A stretch of DNA of 64,000 nt, taken from Bacteroidetes bacterium HGW-Bacteroidetes-4. Its GTDB lineage: Bacteria > Bacteroidota > Bacteroidia > Bacteroidales > SZUA-534. The stretch covers positions 72,910 to 136,909 of the forward strand of contig PHDD01000006.1 in the NCBI GenBank assembly GCA_002840905.1, in the 5' to 3' direction. The position numbers were made by a program, and so were the translations under genes. The notes below the pieces were generated by a model. That model searched no databases, was not told the origin of the DNA, and saw only the letters and a program-made list of their open reading frames with translations. This document shows, piece by piece, positions 53,513 through 62,922 of the stretch (its first letter is position 1; the number at the start of each line of letters is the position of its first letter).

Positions 53513-55327
53513 TCAGTTGTTTTTTTTAAAGAACTGCATCAGTTTTTGGGCTTTTGCTTTTCCAATTACTTGTGAAAGCTCATCGGGACTTGCTTGCTTT
53601 ATGTTTTCGACCGATTTGAAATGGGTAAGCAATTGTTCAACGGTTTTTGGGCCAATTCCCTCAACGGCATCTAACTCCGAAGTAATAAAGTTTTGTGAGC
53701 GTTTTTGCCGGTGAAAATTAATACCAAAACGATGCGACTCGTTTCGGATGTGTTGAATAATTTTTAGGGTTTCGCTGTTTTTATCCAGGTACAAAGGAAC
53801 TGAATCGCCGGGGAAATAAATTTCTTCGAGTTTTTTGGCAATGCCAATAACGGCAATACGACCAATAAGTTTTAATTGGGTAAGGCTTTTAACCGCAGCG
53901 CCTAACTGACCTTTGCCGCCATCGATCACAATTAGTTGTGGAATGGCTTGTCCTTCGTTTAATTGCCTATGGTAACGCCGGTAAATAATTTCTTCCATCG
54001 AGGCAAAATCATCGGGGCCCTCCACGGTTTTTACATTAAAATGCCGGTAATCGCGTTTGCTGGGTTTTCCATTCTTAAACACAACGCACGAAGCCACCGG
54101 ATTGGTTCCCTGGATGTTTGAATTGTCGAATCCTTCAATATGAATGGGCGCTTCTTTTAAACGTAAGTCGCGTTTCATGGTTTCCATAACCCGATCGGCA
54201 GCTTTTTGCGGACTGCGATTCACCTCTTGTTTAATTTTTTCCTGTTTAAAGTAAAAGGCGTTGCGCATGCTTAAGTCTAAAAGTTTCTTTTTATCGCCGC
54301 GTTGAGGAACTAAAAAAGAAGCCGCTTTAAATTCAAAGTCGAGTTCAAAAGGAACAATAATTTCGCGCGAAGTACTGTTTAATCGTTGTCTGATTTCTAC
54401 GATCGCAGTTAACAGTAACATTTCTTTATCTTCGTCGGTACGTTTCTTCAGCTCTACGGTATGCACCTGAATTACAGCACCGTTTACCACTTTTAAAAAG
54501 TTCACAAAGGCGCTGTTTTCGTGTTCTACATACGAGAACACATCCACATTGTGGATGCTCTGGCTTACTATGGTTGATTTGGCCTGATAGTTTTCGAGGT
54601 GGTTTAGTTTTTCTTTTAGTTTTTGTGCTTCTTCAAACCGGTATTCTTTGCTCAATAAAGACATTCTATCTTTAAGGAGCTTTATTACCTGCCCAATGTT
54701 TCCACGCAGAATATCTTTTACGTCTTGAATATTTTGCAAATAATCGGCTTCGCTTTGCTCCCCAACACAAGGCCCCAGGCAATTGCCAATATGATACTCG
54801 AGGCAGACCTTGTATTTTCCTTTGGCAATCTGAACCGGCGAAAGGTTTAAGGAACAGGTGCGGATGGGATACAACTGGCGGATAAAATCAAGCATCACCC
54901 GCAGGGTTCTTCCTGAGGTATATGGGCCAAAATAAGTTGAGCCGTCGCGTACGTAGTTGCGTGTGGCCAAAACCCGCGGAAAAGCTTCGCTTTTTATACA
55001 AATCCACGGGTAGGTTTTGTCGTCTTTAAGCAAGGCATTGTATCGGGGTTGGTATTTTTTTATCAGGTTGTTTTCGAGCAGCAGGGCATCTTGCTCCGAA
55101 TCGACAACAATGTGTTTTATGTCGGAAATTTTGCGAACCAGGATTCGGGTTTTTGCACTGTCGTGGTATTTTGTAAAATACGAAGACACCCGTTTTTTTA
55201 GGTTTTTGGCTTTTCCCACGTAAATAATGGTTCCTTCCGTATCAAAATACTGATAAACCCCCGGATTATCGGGAAGGGTTGCCACCAGTTCCTTTAGTTT
55301 TTCAATGTGTTTTTCGTCGGTTTTCAT
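53513..55327 (-). CDS. uvrC: UvrC, excinuclease ABC subunit C
   Basis: Makes both incisions in nucleotide excision repair. The 604 residues have the GIY-YIG nuclease (about 18-95, GVYQYFDTEGTIIYVGKAKN), a Cys set (CSLNLSPVQIAKGKYKVCLEYHIGNCLGPCVG in pieces), the UVR motif (EEAQKLKEKLNHLE), the C-terminal nuclease domain with EGFDNSNIQGTNPVAS and IVIDGGKGQL, and helix-hairpin-helix repeats (VEGIGPKTVEQLL). All functional parts are present. A CAAAAATA (minus TATTTTTG) at 55351-55344 is its likely -7 element, with a very short leader. Confidence 0.97.
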   Translation of the reverse strand: MKTDEKHIEKLKELVATLPDNPGVYQYFDTEGTIIYVGKAKNLKKRVSSYFTKYHDSAKTRILVRKISDIKHIVVDSEQDALLLENNLIKKYQPRYNALLKDDKTYPWICIKSEAFPRVLATRNYVRDGSTYFGPYTSGRTLRVMLDFIRQLYPIRTCSLNLSPVQIAKGKYKVCLEYHIGNCLGPCVGEQSEADYLQNIQDVKDILRGNIGQVIKLLKDRMSLLSKEYRFEEAQKLKEKLNHLENYQAKSTIVSQSIHNVDVFSYVEHENSAFVNFLKVVNGAVIQVHTVELKKRTDEDKEMLLLTAIVEIRQRLNSTSREIIVPFELDFEFKAASFLVPQRGDKKKLLDLSMRNAFYFKQEKIKQEVNRSPQKAADRVMETMKRDLRLKEAPIHIEGFDNSNIQGTNPVASCVVFKNGKPSKRDYRHFNVKTVEGPDDFASMEEIIYRRYHRQLNEGQAIPQLIVIDGGKGQLGAAVKSLTQLKLIGRIAVIGIAKKLEEIYFPGDSVPLYLDKNSETLKIIQHIRNESHRFGINFHRQKRSQNFITSELDAVEGIGPKTVEQLLTHFKSVENIKQASPDELSQVIGKAKAQKLMQFFKKNN

Positions 55328-55473
55328 TCCATACTTATTGAAGCAAAAATAGTATTAATCTGCACATCTGTAAGTCTTGTTTTTTATTTAACCAGGCAGA
55401 AAATTCGGACCAGGCATACGTCAACCAGAGCAATGGAGTAATTTTGTATCTTTACCCAATTAATTTTTATGGT

Positions 55474-55890
55474 ATGGAATCAATTGTATTTAATACACTA
55501 GATAAGATTGAAGCGGCGGGTAAAGAATTTTTAGCAGCACAAAAGGGTAAAAAGCATTTTGCTTTTTATGGTGACATGGGGGCTGGTAAAACCACGTTTA
55601 TTAAAACAGTTTGCCGCTTATTGCAGGTTACCGATGTGGTTACCAGCCCAACGTTTTCCATTATTAATGAGTATCAGACGCTTGGAAACGATAAAGTATT
55701 CCATTTCGATTTTTACCGCATTAAAGATTTGGAAGAAGTGTTTAATCTGGGCTACGAAGATTATTTTTACAGCAATCACTATTGTTTTGTGGAATGGCCA
55801 GAACTGGTTGAGGAATTATTACCCGACCATATGGTAAAGGTGCGAATTATGGTAAAAGCTGATGGAAGCCGGGTTTTAAATTTTGATTAG
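55474..55890 (+). CDS. tsaE: TsaE, tRNA threonylcarbamoyladenosine synthesis ATPase
   Basis: ATPase that works with TsaB and TsaD to make the t6A modification at position 37 of ANN-decoding tRNAs. I start at ATG 55474 (MESIVFNTLDKIEAAGKEF), giving 138 residues; the frame upstream opens with TTG and is not family-like. Motifs: P-loop GDMGAGKTTF, TSPTFSIINEY, HFDFYRIKDLEEV and CFVEWPEL. It is monocistronic and divergent from uvrC, with a TATCTTTA element at 55447-55454 as a possible promoter. Confidence 0.95.
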   Translation: MESIVFNTLDKIEAAGKEFLAAQKGKKHFAFYGDMGAGKTTFIKTVCRLLQVTDVVTSPTFSIINEYQTLGNDKVFHFDFYRIKDLEEVFNLGYEDYFYSNHYCFVEWPELVEELLPDHMVKVRIMVKADGSRVLNFD

Positions 55891-55920
55891 TTGTTTCATG
55901 CAGCACTTTTGCTGTTCCGG

Positions 55921-55938
55921 CAGGTTGACCTGTTTTTT
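55921..55938 (+). terminator. Short hairpin with T-run after tsaE
   Basis: CAGGT pairs with ACCTG around two bases and is followed by TTTTTT. It overlaps the stop codon of the convergent NUDIX gene by two bases. The stem is only five pairs, so its strength is doubtful. Confidence 0.4.
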
Positions 55939-56593
55939 ATTTAAGGTTTTCCTTATAGGGCAAAAGCAATTGCTCAAATTCGCTTAAAATCATCGCGGTG
56001 GCGCCCCAAACTTTTTGATCGGCAAAATGGTAAAAAGGAATTTCGATAAGTTCGCCACGTAAATTCCACCATTCTTTTTTCTTAAGCTCCGGATTAAATA
56101 AGTGGCTTAAAGGAATCTCAAAAAGGGCATCTACCTCGCTGGCCTGTATAAAGAAATCGGGTTTTTTATCTACAAATCCAACCACAGGTAAAACCTGCAT
56201 GTGGGTAACTTCAATGTAAAGATCGGTAAGCGAGCCTAATATTTCAATTGAATTTTTATCGACACCTATTTCTTCGTGGCTTTCGCGTACAGCAGTTTCT
56301 ATTAGCGAAGCATCGCCCTCTTCCGTTTTACCACCAGGCAAAGCCATCTGGCCACTGTGCATTCCATCGTAAATAGGCCGGCGGATAACAGGGAAATAAA
56401 GTTCGTTATTTTTTGGGTACAAAAGTAACAACACGGCGCTGCTTCGGGGCGGAATATTGCTGGTAGAACTCAGCACGCGCCCTTTGGGAAGCATGGCTTT
56501 TTGTGCGCTGATTCCGGGTTTGCTTTGTTGCAGCAAATGCCTGATGGCTGCTACCAATGATTCAGTATTTGAATTTTTTATCAGTTGAAACAT
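55937..56593 (-). CDS. CoA pyrophosphatase-type NUDIX hydrolase
   Basis: Probably splits coenzyme A or its oxidised or acylated forms at the pyrophosphate. The 218 residues include SAVLLLLYPKNNELYFPVIRR, then the CoA-type signature HSGQMALPGG and the NUDIX box GGKTEEGDASLIETAVRESH + EEIG with all key acidic residues. This pattern is that of the NUDT7/NUDT8/NudL group. It lies 56 bases after tyrS on the opposite reading order (same strand, downstream of tyrS). TATCTTTG at 56619-56612 supplies its own -7 element, framed by the dyad GGTGTTG/CAACACC. Confidence 0.92.
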   Translation of the reverse strand: MFQLIKNSNTESLVAAIRHLLQQSKPGISAQKAMLPKGRVLSSTSNIPPRSSAVLLLLYPKNNELYFPVIRRPIYDGMHSGQMALPGGKTEEGDASLIETAVRESHEEIGVDKNSIEILGSLTDLYIEVTHMQVLPVVGFVDKKPDFFIQASEVDALFEIPLSHLFNPELKKKEWWNLRGELIEIPFYHFADQKVWGATAMILSEFEQLLLPYKENLK

Positions 56594-56600
56594 AACTTAC

Positions 56601-56626
56601 GGTGTTGCATGCAAAGATACAACACC
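56601..56626. promoter_or_regulatory. NUDIX promoter with overlapping dyad
   Basis: The minus-strand -7 element TATCTTTG (56619-56612) lies inside the inverted repeat GGTGTTG (56601-56607) / CAACACC (56620-56626). The arms are perfect over seven bases with a 12-base spacer. A protein bound there would cover the start of transcription. It could instead be a leader hairpin. Confidence 0.4.
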
Positions 56627-56649
56627 GGAGGTTTATTTCGTAATTTCTG

Positions 56650-57942
56650 TTAGTTCGCAATCAGCAGAAAATAATTTTTTTTGCCTTTCTGAACCAGCAA
56701 GTATTTGTTGTTAATCAGGTTTGCAGCCTCAATTACCACCTCGGCCGATTCAATTTTTTCTTTGTTCAGGCTAACGCCGCCACCTTGCAGTAGGCGTCGT
56801 AATTCACCTTTCGAAGGGAAGACCGCAGCTTTTTCGGTAAGTAAATCAACCACATTTATTCCTGTTTTGATATCTGCTTTGTTAACTTTAAAAGTTGGAA
56901 CCCCTTCAAAAACCGAAAGGAAGGTTCTTTCATCGAGTTTTGCCAATGCTTCGCTGGTAGCTTTTCCAAAAAGAATTTCTGAAGCTTCCACGGCGGTGTT
57001 GTAATCCTGCTCGGAATGAACCATTGTGGTTACTTCGCGGGCCAGGGTTTTTTGCAGCAACCGCTCGTGGGGTGCTTCCTTATGTTTGGAGCAGAGGCTT
57101 TCAATTTCTTGTTTAGGTAAAAAAGTAAATATTTTGATGAATTTTTCAGCGTCTTCGTCGCTGGTATTGAGCCAGAACTGGTAAAAACTATAAGGCGTTG
57201 TACGTTCGGGGTCGAGCCATACGTTACCCGATTCGGTTTTTCCGAATTTTCCGCCATCGGCTTTGGTTATTAGCGGAATGGTAAGGGCAAAGGCCTCGCC
57301 CCCGCTTTTGCGGCGAATGAGTTCGGTTCCTGTGGTAATATTTCCCCACTGGTCGCTGCCGCCCATCTGCAATTTGCAGTTCATGTTTTCGTACAGCCAG
57401 TAAAAATCATAGCCCTGAACCAACTGGTAGGTAAACTCGGTAAACGACATGCCCGTTTTTGAATCGGCGCTCAGGCGTTTTTTTACCGAATCTTTCGCCA
57501 TCATGTAGTTTACGGTTATGTGTTTGCCAATATCGCGGATAAACGAGAGAAAGGTTTGTTCCTTCATCCAGTCGTAATTGTTTACCATTTCGGCTTTATT
57601 GGGCACATTGGTTTTAAAATCGATGAATTTGGAGAGTTGATTTTTTATCCCGTTAAGATTTTTCTCTAACGTTTCTTCATTTAGTAAATTTCGTTCCTGC
57701 GATTTGCCTGAAGGATCGCCAATCATACCGGTTGCGCCACCCACCAGGGCAATGGGTTTATGTCCGGCCTGTTGAAACCGCATAAGCAAAATAATGGGTG
57801 CCAAACTTCCTATATGCAGCGAATCGGCAGTTGGGTCAAAACCTACGTAGGCCGAAGTCATTTCTTTTTGCAATTGTTCTTCGGTTCCCGGCATTACATC
57901 GTGGAGCATGCCACGCCATTTCAGTTCTTCAATAAAATTCAT
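56650..57942 (-). CDS. tyrS: Tyrosyl-tRNA synthetase
   Basis: Charges tRNA-Tyr with tyrosine. The 430 residues have the class I HIGH motif (DSLHIGSL), a tyrosine pocket ([27 protein letters not shown], pieces), and [11 protein letters not shown], the KFGKT form of the KMSKS motif used in bacterial TyrRS. A C-terminal S4 RNA-binding domain follows ([20 protein letters not shown]). The length is normal. TATTTTTG at 57981-57974 is a good -7 element, 32 bases before the start. Confidence 0.97.
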   Translation of the reverse strand: MNFIEELKWRGMLHDVMPGTEEQLQKEMTSAYVGFDPTADSLHIGSLAPIILLMRFQQAGHKPIALVGGATGMIGDPSGKSQERNLLNEETLEKNLNGIKNQLSKFIDFKTNVPNKAEMVNNYDWMKEQTFLSFIRDIGKHITVNYMMAKDSVKKRLSADSKTGMSFTEFTYQLVQGYDFYWLYENMNCKLQMGGSDQWGNITTGTELIRRKSGGEAFALTIPLITKADGGKFGKTESGNVWLDPERTTPYSFYQFWLNTSDEDAEKFIKIFTFLPKQEIESLCSKHKEAPHERLLQKTLAREVTTMVHSEQDYNTAVEASEILFGKATSEALAKLDERTFLSVFEGVPTFKVNKADIKTGINVVDLLTEKAAVFPSKGELRRLLQGGGVSLNKEKIESAEVVIEAANLINNKYLLVQKGKKNYFLLIAN

Positions 57943-57973
57943 CGCAGTGGTATATTATTCATTATCAGGAGCG

Positions 57974-57981
57974 CAAAAATA
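57974..57981 (-). promoter_or_regulatory. -7 element of tyrS
   Basis: On the minus strand the bases read TATTTTTG, a full match to TAnnTTTG. Transcription would start near 57967, 25 bases before the tyrS ATG. Confidence 0.55.
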
Positions 57982-58023
57982 GTAAATTCCCTTAAAGTTT
58001 CAACCGGATTTGGTGATTCGCTT

Positions 58024-58698
58024 TCAACTTTTGAACGATTTAATCAGGGCTTCGGCAATTAACAGGTCCATAGGTCGGGTAATTTTAATGTTTTCCGGAT
58101 TTCCCTCAACCAGATGGATGGGATGGTTCAGTTTTTCCACCACGCTGGCGTCGTCGGTAAAGTGGGCATCAAATTCCTGCTGGTAGGCTTCTTTAAGCAG
58201 TTCTAACGAGAAAACCTGAGGCGTTTGCACCGATACATAGTTATTTCTATCGACCGCAATACTGGAATCGGGTGTGGTTTGACGCAGCGATTCGCTTAGC
58301 GGCATCACCGGTATGGCCGCACCGGTTTTTTTCGCTTTTTGAAAACAGCGTTTTATGGTTTCGTTACTTACCAGCGGACGTACGCCGTCGTGAACAGCTA
58401 CCAAACCTTTATCGGGCAGCGTGTCCAGTCCGTTTTTAACCGAAAAAAAGCGTTCCGGTCCGCCAGGGCATATTTGATGGGGAAGCGTAAAATTGTGTTT
58501 CACACACAAAATTTGCCAATAGTGTTGTTGTTTTTCGGGTAAAATAAGGGTAAGGGGCATTGATGGGTCAAAGGTAAAAAACTGATTCATGGTGTGCATT
58601 AAAATGGGCAGGCCGTACACTTCGATAAATTGTTTGGGTAAGCCTCTTTCCATTCGCTTGCCACTCCCTCCGGCAACAATAAGCACATATTTTTGCAT
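58024..58698 (-). CDS. ispD: 2-C-methyl-D-erythritol 4-phosphate cytidylyltransferase
   Basis: Third step of the non-mevalonate isoprenoid pathway: joins CTP and methylerythritol phosphate. The 224 residues show the nucleotide loop IVAGGSGKRMERGLPKQF, VAVHDGVRPLVS (catalytic Asp region), VQTPQVFSLELLKEAYQQ and FTDDASVVE. The length matches the family. It is upstream of tyrS on the same strand with an 81-base gap that contains the tyrS promoter. Confidence 0.96.
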   Translation of the reverse strand: MQKYVLIVAGGSGKRMERGLPKQFIEVYGLPILMHTMNQFFTFDPSMPLTLILPEKQQHYWQILCVKHNFTLPHQICPGGPERFFSVKNGLDTLPDKGLVAVHDGVRPLVSNETIKRCFQKAKKTGAAIPVMPLSESLRQTTPDSSIAVDRNNYVSVQTPQVFSLELLKEAYQQEFDAHFTDDASVVEKLNHPIHLVEGNPENIKITRPMDLLIAEALIKSFKS

Positions 58699-58912
58699 CG
58701 ATATATATTCCAGTTAATAGCAGGCCGAAGCTAAATATTTCTTTTCGATTCAAAAAATTTACGACCTTATTTTTAAGATCTTTCGCCGCAGCTTTTCGTT
58801 TTTATAGTTAGCTTTACAAGGGTTATCTTAGGTTCGTCGGGTTATTTGTAATTAATAAGTGAAAAGATTGACCACCAAAACACAAAAAATAAACGATTAA
58901 GCCATTTTGGTT

Positions 58913-60886
58913 ATGGAGATGGGCATTCTAAAGGACATTGTGGTAATTTTTGCTTTGGCCACAGGTGTTAATTTGCTTTTTAACAAGATAAAAATTCCAA
59001 CCATTGTCGGGTATCTCTTAACCGGAATACTTGCCGGTCCGCATCTCTTATCACTGGTTAGTGATGAGCACCAGATTGAATTGCTGGCCGAGATTGGTGT
59101 TGCCTTATTGCTGTTTACTATTGGAATGGAATTCTCGTTAAAACATTTGTTGCGAATTCGCCGCATTGTATTTTTGGGTGGTTTTTTGCAAGTTTTTTTA
59201 ACTGCCGGAGTCTTTTATTTAGTTTCAATTATTTACCATCTCGATTGGCAAACCGGTATTTTTATTGGTTTTTTAACAGCGCTAAGCAGCTCGGCTTTGG
59301 TGTTAAAACTTTTGCAGGAACGTTCTGAACTCTCGTCAAATTATGGGCGTACAGTATTGGGGATTCTTATTTTTCAGGATATTTTACTAGTACCTTTATT
59401 GCTTTTTACCAATATACTTTCTGACAATACGGTTGATTTAAATAAAGAACTTATAAATCTTGGATTAAAAGCGGCTTTTATCATAGCCTTGGTTTATGTG
59501 GGTAACAAATGGTTGTTGCCAAAACTTTTGCATTTAATAGCGCTTACCAAAAATCAAGAGCTGTTTATGATGAGCATTTTTCTGATTTGCTTTTCTATTG
59601 CCTTATTAACCTCGCATTTAGGAATGTCTATCGCTTTTGGGGCTTTTTTGGCCGGCCTTATGATTTCTGAGTCGGAATACAGCCACAATGCTTTTGCCAA
59701 TCTGGTACCTTTTAAAGATACGTTTACCAGTTTCTTTTTTGTCTCTATTGGCATGTTACTTGATTTTTCGTTTATTATGGATAATCCCTGGTTGGTGACC
59801 TCTAGTGTAATTCTGGTTATTGTTTTAAAAACGTTTATTGCCGGTGGTACCGGTTTTTTTCTGGGACACACGTTCAGGGGTACCGTTGTTGTTGGACTGG
59901 CTTTAAGTCAGGTAGGAGAGTTTTCTTTTATTCTTGCAAAAATCGGATATTCTTTAACCATTCTTTCCAGTTATTATTATCAGTTATTTCTGGCAGTAGC
60001 GGTAATTACCATGGCAATAACTCCTTTTTTAATGCGTCTTTCGATGCCCCTGGCTAATTTATTATTAAAACTTCCTTTGCCTGAATTTATGGTGAAGGGA
60101 CTTTTCCCTTTAAAAGAGATTTCTTTTCCGGAATTAAAAAATCATCTGGTAATTATTGGAAAAGATTCTGCCGCCACAAAACTATCGCTTATGGCCAGTT
60201 ATTTCGATATTCCACATGTCTCCATTGTTTTTGATCCGGCCAAAGCCAAAGAAAAAATGGATGCGGGAGATAAGGTTGTTTATGGCGATGCAGTGAACGA
60301 ACCCATTCTGCTAAAAGCTTATGTTGATAAAGCCAACATAGTAGTTGTTTCGGTGGGCGATTTAATTCCATCGATGGCAATTATTGAAAAAATACGTAGG
60401 ATTAATAAAAACATACGCATTGTGGTTCGGGCAAAATACATTAGTAATGTGGAGCAACTTTATAATCTGGGAGCCGATCAGGTGGTTCCCGAAAAAATGG
60501 AAATTGCCATTAATATGTTCAATCGGGTGCTTCTGGAGCGGCAATATCCCAATAAGGAAATAAACCGGATGTTAACACATATTCGTAACATGCATCTGGG
60601 CGTGTTTAATGAAAAAGACAAAGTGAACAAACCCACATTAATCGACGAACTACCCAGTGTTAGTATTTCGGCGCTAAAAGTTGATGCTGAATCGCAAGCA
60701 GAAGGTAAAACCATACGGGAACTAAATTTACGTCAGCAAACTGGGGTAAATGTGCTGGCCATAAAGCGCAACGATCAGATAATGGAACATCCCTTGCCTT
60801 CTACGCAGTTGTTAACCAGCGATATTGTTTATGTGCTTGGCGACCCGGAACAAACAAATCGGGCAGCCGAATTATTTGGCGGCTAA
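58913..60886 (+). CDS. CPA2 cation:proton antiporter with TrkA regulatory domains
   Basis: KefB/KefC-like potassium or sodium/proton antiporter. From ATG 58913 (MEMGILKDIVVIFALATG; a second ATG is two codons later) it has 657 residues. About 12 membrane helices (1-400) contain IVGYLLTGILAGPHLL, LLLFTIGMEFSLKHL and FQDILLVPLLLF, with the ion-binding acid in the latter. A TrkA-N nucleotide-binding domain follows (about 410-530, LKNHLVIIGKDSAATKLSL; DAVNEPILLKAYVDKANIVVVSVGD), and a TrkA-C domain at the end (GKTIRELNLRQQTGVNVLAI). Divergent from ispD, 214 bases apart. Confidence 0.94.
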   Translation: MEMGILKDIVVIFALATGVNLLFNKIKIPTIVGYLLTGILAGPHLLSLVSDEHQIELLAEIGVALLLFTIGMEFSLKHLLRIRRIVFLGGFLQVFLTAGVFYLVSIIYHLDWQTGIFIGFLTALSSSALVLKLLQERSELSSNYGRTVLGILIFQDILLVPLLLFTNILSDNTVDLNKELINLGLKAAFIIALVYVGNKWLLPKLLHLIALTKNQELFMMSIFLICFSIALLTSHLGMSIAFGAFLAGLMISESEYSHNAFANLVPFKDTFTSFFFVSIGMLLDFSFIMDNPWLVTSSVILVIVLKTFIAGGTGFFLGHTFRGTVVVGLALSQVGEFSFILAKIGYSLTILSSYYYQLFLAVAVITMAITPFLMRLSMPLANLLLKLPLPEFMVKGLFPLKEISFPELKNHLVIIGKDSAATKLSLMASYFDIPHVSIVFDPAKAKEKMDAGDKVVYGDAVNEPILLKAYVDKANIVVVSVGDLIPSMAIIEKIRRINKNIRIVVRAKYISNVEQLYNLGADQVVPEKMEIAINMFNRVLLERQYPNKEINRMLTHIRNMHLGVFNEKDKVNKPTLIDELPSVSISALKVDAESQAEGKTIRELNLRQQTGVNVLAIKRNDQIMEHPLPSTQLLTSDIVYVLGDPEQTNRAAELFGG

Positions 60887-60944
60887 ACCTTTTCCGAATC
60901 TGAATAAAAAAATGTTATTTTGCCATTGTTTATTAATACAGATC

Positions 60945-61283
60945 ATGACAGAGCAGGAGCAACCGTTGTTTTTTAAGATTATTGAGGAGGAAAAAAGCAA
61001 ATTCAACCACAAAGCTTTGGAATATATAATGTTTGCCAAATTGGTTTTGCCCGAAAAAGCAATTAGCAGGGTTTCGCGAATGAATGCCATTATTAACAAG
61101 AGCCTTTATGAAGCCGTTTGGCATAACACCATGCCAGAAACCTTACAAACACAACAAATAAAAACTATTGAAAACGATACCAATCTTGGCTTTTTTGCCG
61201 GCTGCTATCTACAAATATCCCTCGAACATTTAAAAATTAAGCCGGAAATACGCTTGTGTACCGACTGTTTAAAAGGAAACTGA
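60945..61283 (+). CDS. Small helical protein upstream of nadB, unknown function
   Basis: Not recognised. I use ATG 60945 (MTEQEQPLFFKIIEEEKSKF), giving 112 residues; the longer frame starts inside the antiporter gene. It is mostly alpha-helical, without signal or membrane span. A conserved-looking centre is ALEYIMFAKLVLPEKAISRV, and the C-terminus has CTDC, a possible metal or redox pair. It ends 4 bases before the nadB ATG, so the two are translated together. A role in NAD synthesis or in the iron-sulfur partner enzyme of NadB is conceivable but unproven. Confidence 0.75.
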   Translation: MTEQEQPLFFKIIEEEKSKFNHKALEYIMFAKLVLPEKAISRVSRMNAIINKSLYEAVWHNTMPETLQTQQIKTIENDTNLGFFAGCYLQISLEHLKIKPEIRLCTDCLKGN

Positions 61284-61287
61284 TCTC

Positions 61288-62835
61288 ATGAGAATTCATT
61301 CTGATTTTTTAATTTTAGGTACCGGTTTAGCGGGACTTTCCATGGCTATAAAAGCATCGGAATACGGAAAAGTTGTTATTGTTACCAAAGCCGGACTGAG
61401 CGACAGCAATACCATTTACGCACAGGGGGGCATTGCTGCTGTAATCACCCCCGAAGATGATTTTGAACAACACATTAGCGATACTCTGGTTGCCGGAGCG
61501 GGTATGTGCGACGAAAGCGTTGTTCGAAAAGTAATAACCCATGCACCTTCATTAATTGATGAATTAATCGCGTGGGGAGCAAATTTTGATAAAACCGAAT
61601 CGGGGAACTACGATTTAGCCATGGAGGGAGGACATTCACACCACCGGATTTTACACCATAAAGACAATACCGGGTTTGAAATTCAACGGGCATTGGTAGA
61701 AAGGATTCAGAATAATCCAAACATTACGGTTTATGAAAATCATTTTGCAGTTGATTTAATCACTCAACATCATATGGGACAATTGGTAAAACGGCATCAT
61801 ACCGATACCGCCTGTTTTGGTGCGTACGTACTTGATGTGGAAAGCGGCGAAGTAAAAACCTATTTATCGAAGTTTACTTTTTTGGCTACAGGCGGTGCCG
61901 GAAATCTTTACATGAACACAACCAATCCCTTAACAGCTACAGGCGATGGCATTGCCATGATGTACCGAGCCAAAGGAATTGTCGATAATATGGAGTTTGT
62001 ACAGTTTCACCCCACAGGATTATACAATCCGGGAGAAAAACCTACGTACCTTATTACCGAAGCCTTACGGGGATTTGGCGGAATTTTAAAAACTATCGAT
62101 GGCAAAGAATTTATGCATAAGTATGACACGCGGGGGTGCCTGGCACCTCGTGATATTGTTGCCCGAGCCATCGATAATGAGATTAAAAACCGTGGTGACG
62201 AATACGTTTTACTCGACTGCACCCATCTGGATACCGAGAAACTTAAAGAACAATTCCCGAATATTTACCAAAAGTGTTTGTCTATTAATATCGATCCTTC
62301 GAAAGAACCCATTCCGGTGACTCCGGCGGCTCACTACATTTGCGGTGGTGTTCGGGTTGATTCCAGTGCCCGCACCTCAATAAAAAATTTATATGCCGCC
62401 GGTGAAACATCGAATACGGGATTGCACGGAGCCAATCGGTTGGCCTCGAACAGTTTGCTCGAAGCTTTGGTATATGCCGATTGGGCGGTTAAAGATGCAA
62501 TAACCCTGATGAATGAGGTGCAAATTAACGAAGCTATTCCTGATTGGAACGACGAAGGAACCTCACATCCTGAAGAAATGGTTTTGATTACCCAAAGTTT
62601 AAAAGAGGTACGTCAAATTATGAGTGTTTATGTGGGCATAGTACGTAGCGAGGTGCGACTGAAAAGAGCTTACGACCGTTTATGGATCATTTATAATGAA
62701 ACCGAAGCACTTTATAAAAACACCACCTTGTCGGTTCCGCTTTGTGAGTTAAGGAACTTAATCAATGTAGGTTATCTGGTAATTAAACACGCCTATTCCC
62801 GGAAAAAAAGTATTGGTTTGCACTATATGGCATAA
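61288..62835 (+). CDS. nadB: L-aspartate oxidase
   Basis: FAD enzyme that oxidises aspartate to iminoaspartate, the first step of de novo NAD synthesis. The 515 residues start RIHSDFLILGTGLAGLSMAI with the dinucleotide fold. Also seen: DSNTIYAQGGIAAV, the active-site region HSHHRILHHKDNTG, ATGGAGNLYMNTTNP, HYICGGVRVD and SNTGLHGANRLASNSLLE, all diagnostic for NadB. The C-terminal helical domain is complete. nadA and nadC are not in the window. Confidence 0.97.
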   Translation: MRIHSDFLILGTGLAGLSMAIKASEYGKVVIVTKAGLSDSNTIYAQGGIAAVITPEDDFEQHISDTLVAGAGMCDESVVRKVITHAPSLIDELIAWGANFDKTESGNYDLAMEGGHSHHRILHHKDNTGFEIQRALVERIQNNPNITVYENHFAVDLITQHHMGQLVKRHHTDTACFGAYVLDVESGEVKTYLSKFTFLATGGAGNLYMNTTNPLTATGDGIAMMYRAKGIVDNMEFVQFHPTGLYNPGEKPTYLITEALRGFGGILKTIDGKEFMHKYDTRGCLAPRDIVARAIDNEIKNRGDEYVLLDCTHLDTEKLKEQFPNIYQKCLSINIDPSKEPIPVTPAAHYICGGVRVDSSARTSIKNLYAAGETSNTGLHGANRLASNSLLEALVYADWAVKDAITLMNEVQINEAIPDWNDEGTSHPEEMVLITQSLKEVRQIMSVYVGIVRSEVRLKRAYDRLWIIYNETEALYKNTTLSVPLCELRNLINVGYLVIKHAYSRKKSIGLHYMA

Positions 62836-62922
62836 AAACCAATTCTCGAATGCGTTAACCGATGCCGCTTGATACTTAGGCAAACAGGCAGTTATTTGCT
62901 GCTTGGGTTATGACATATTCGG

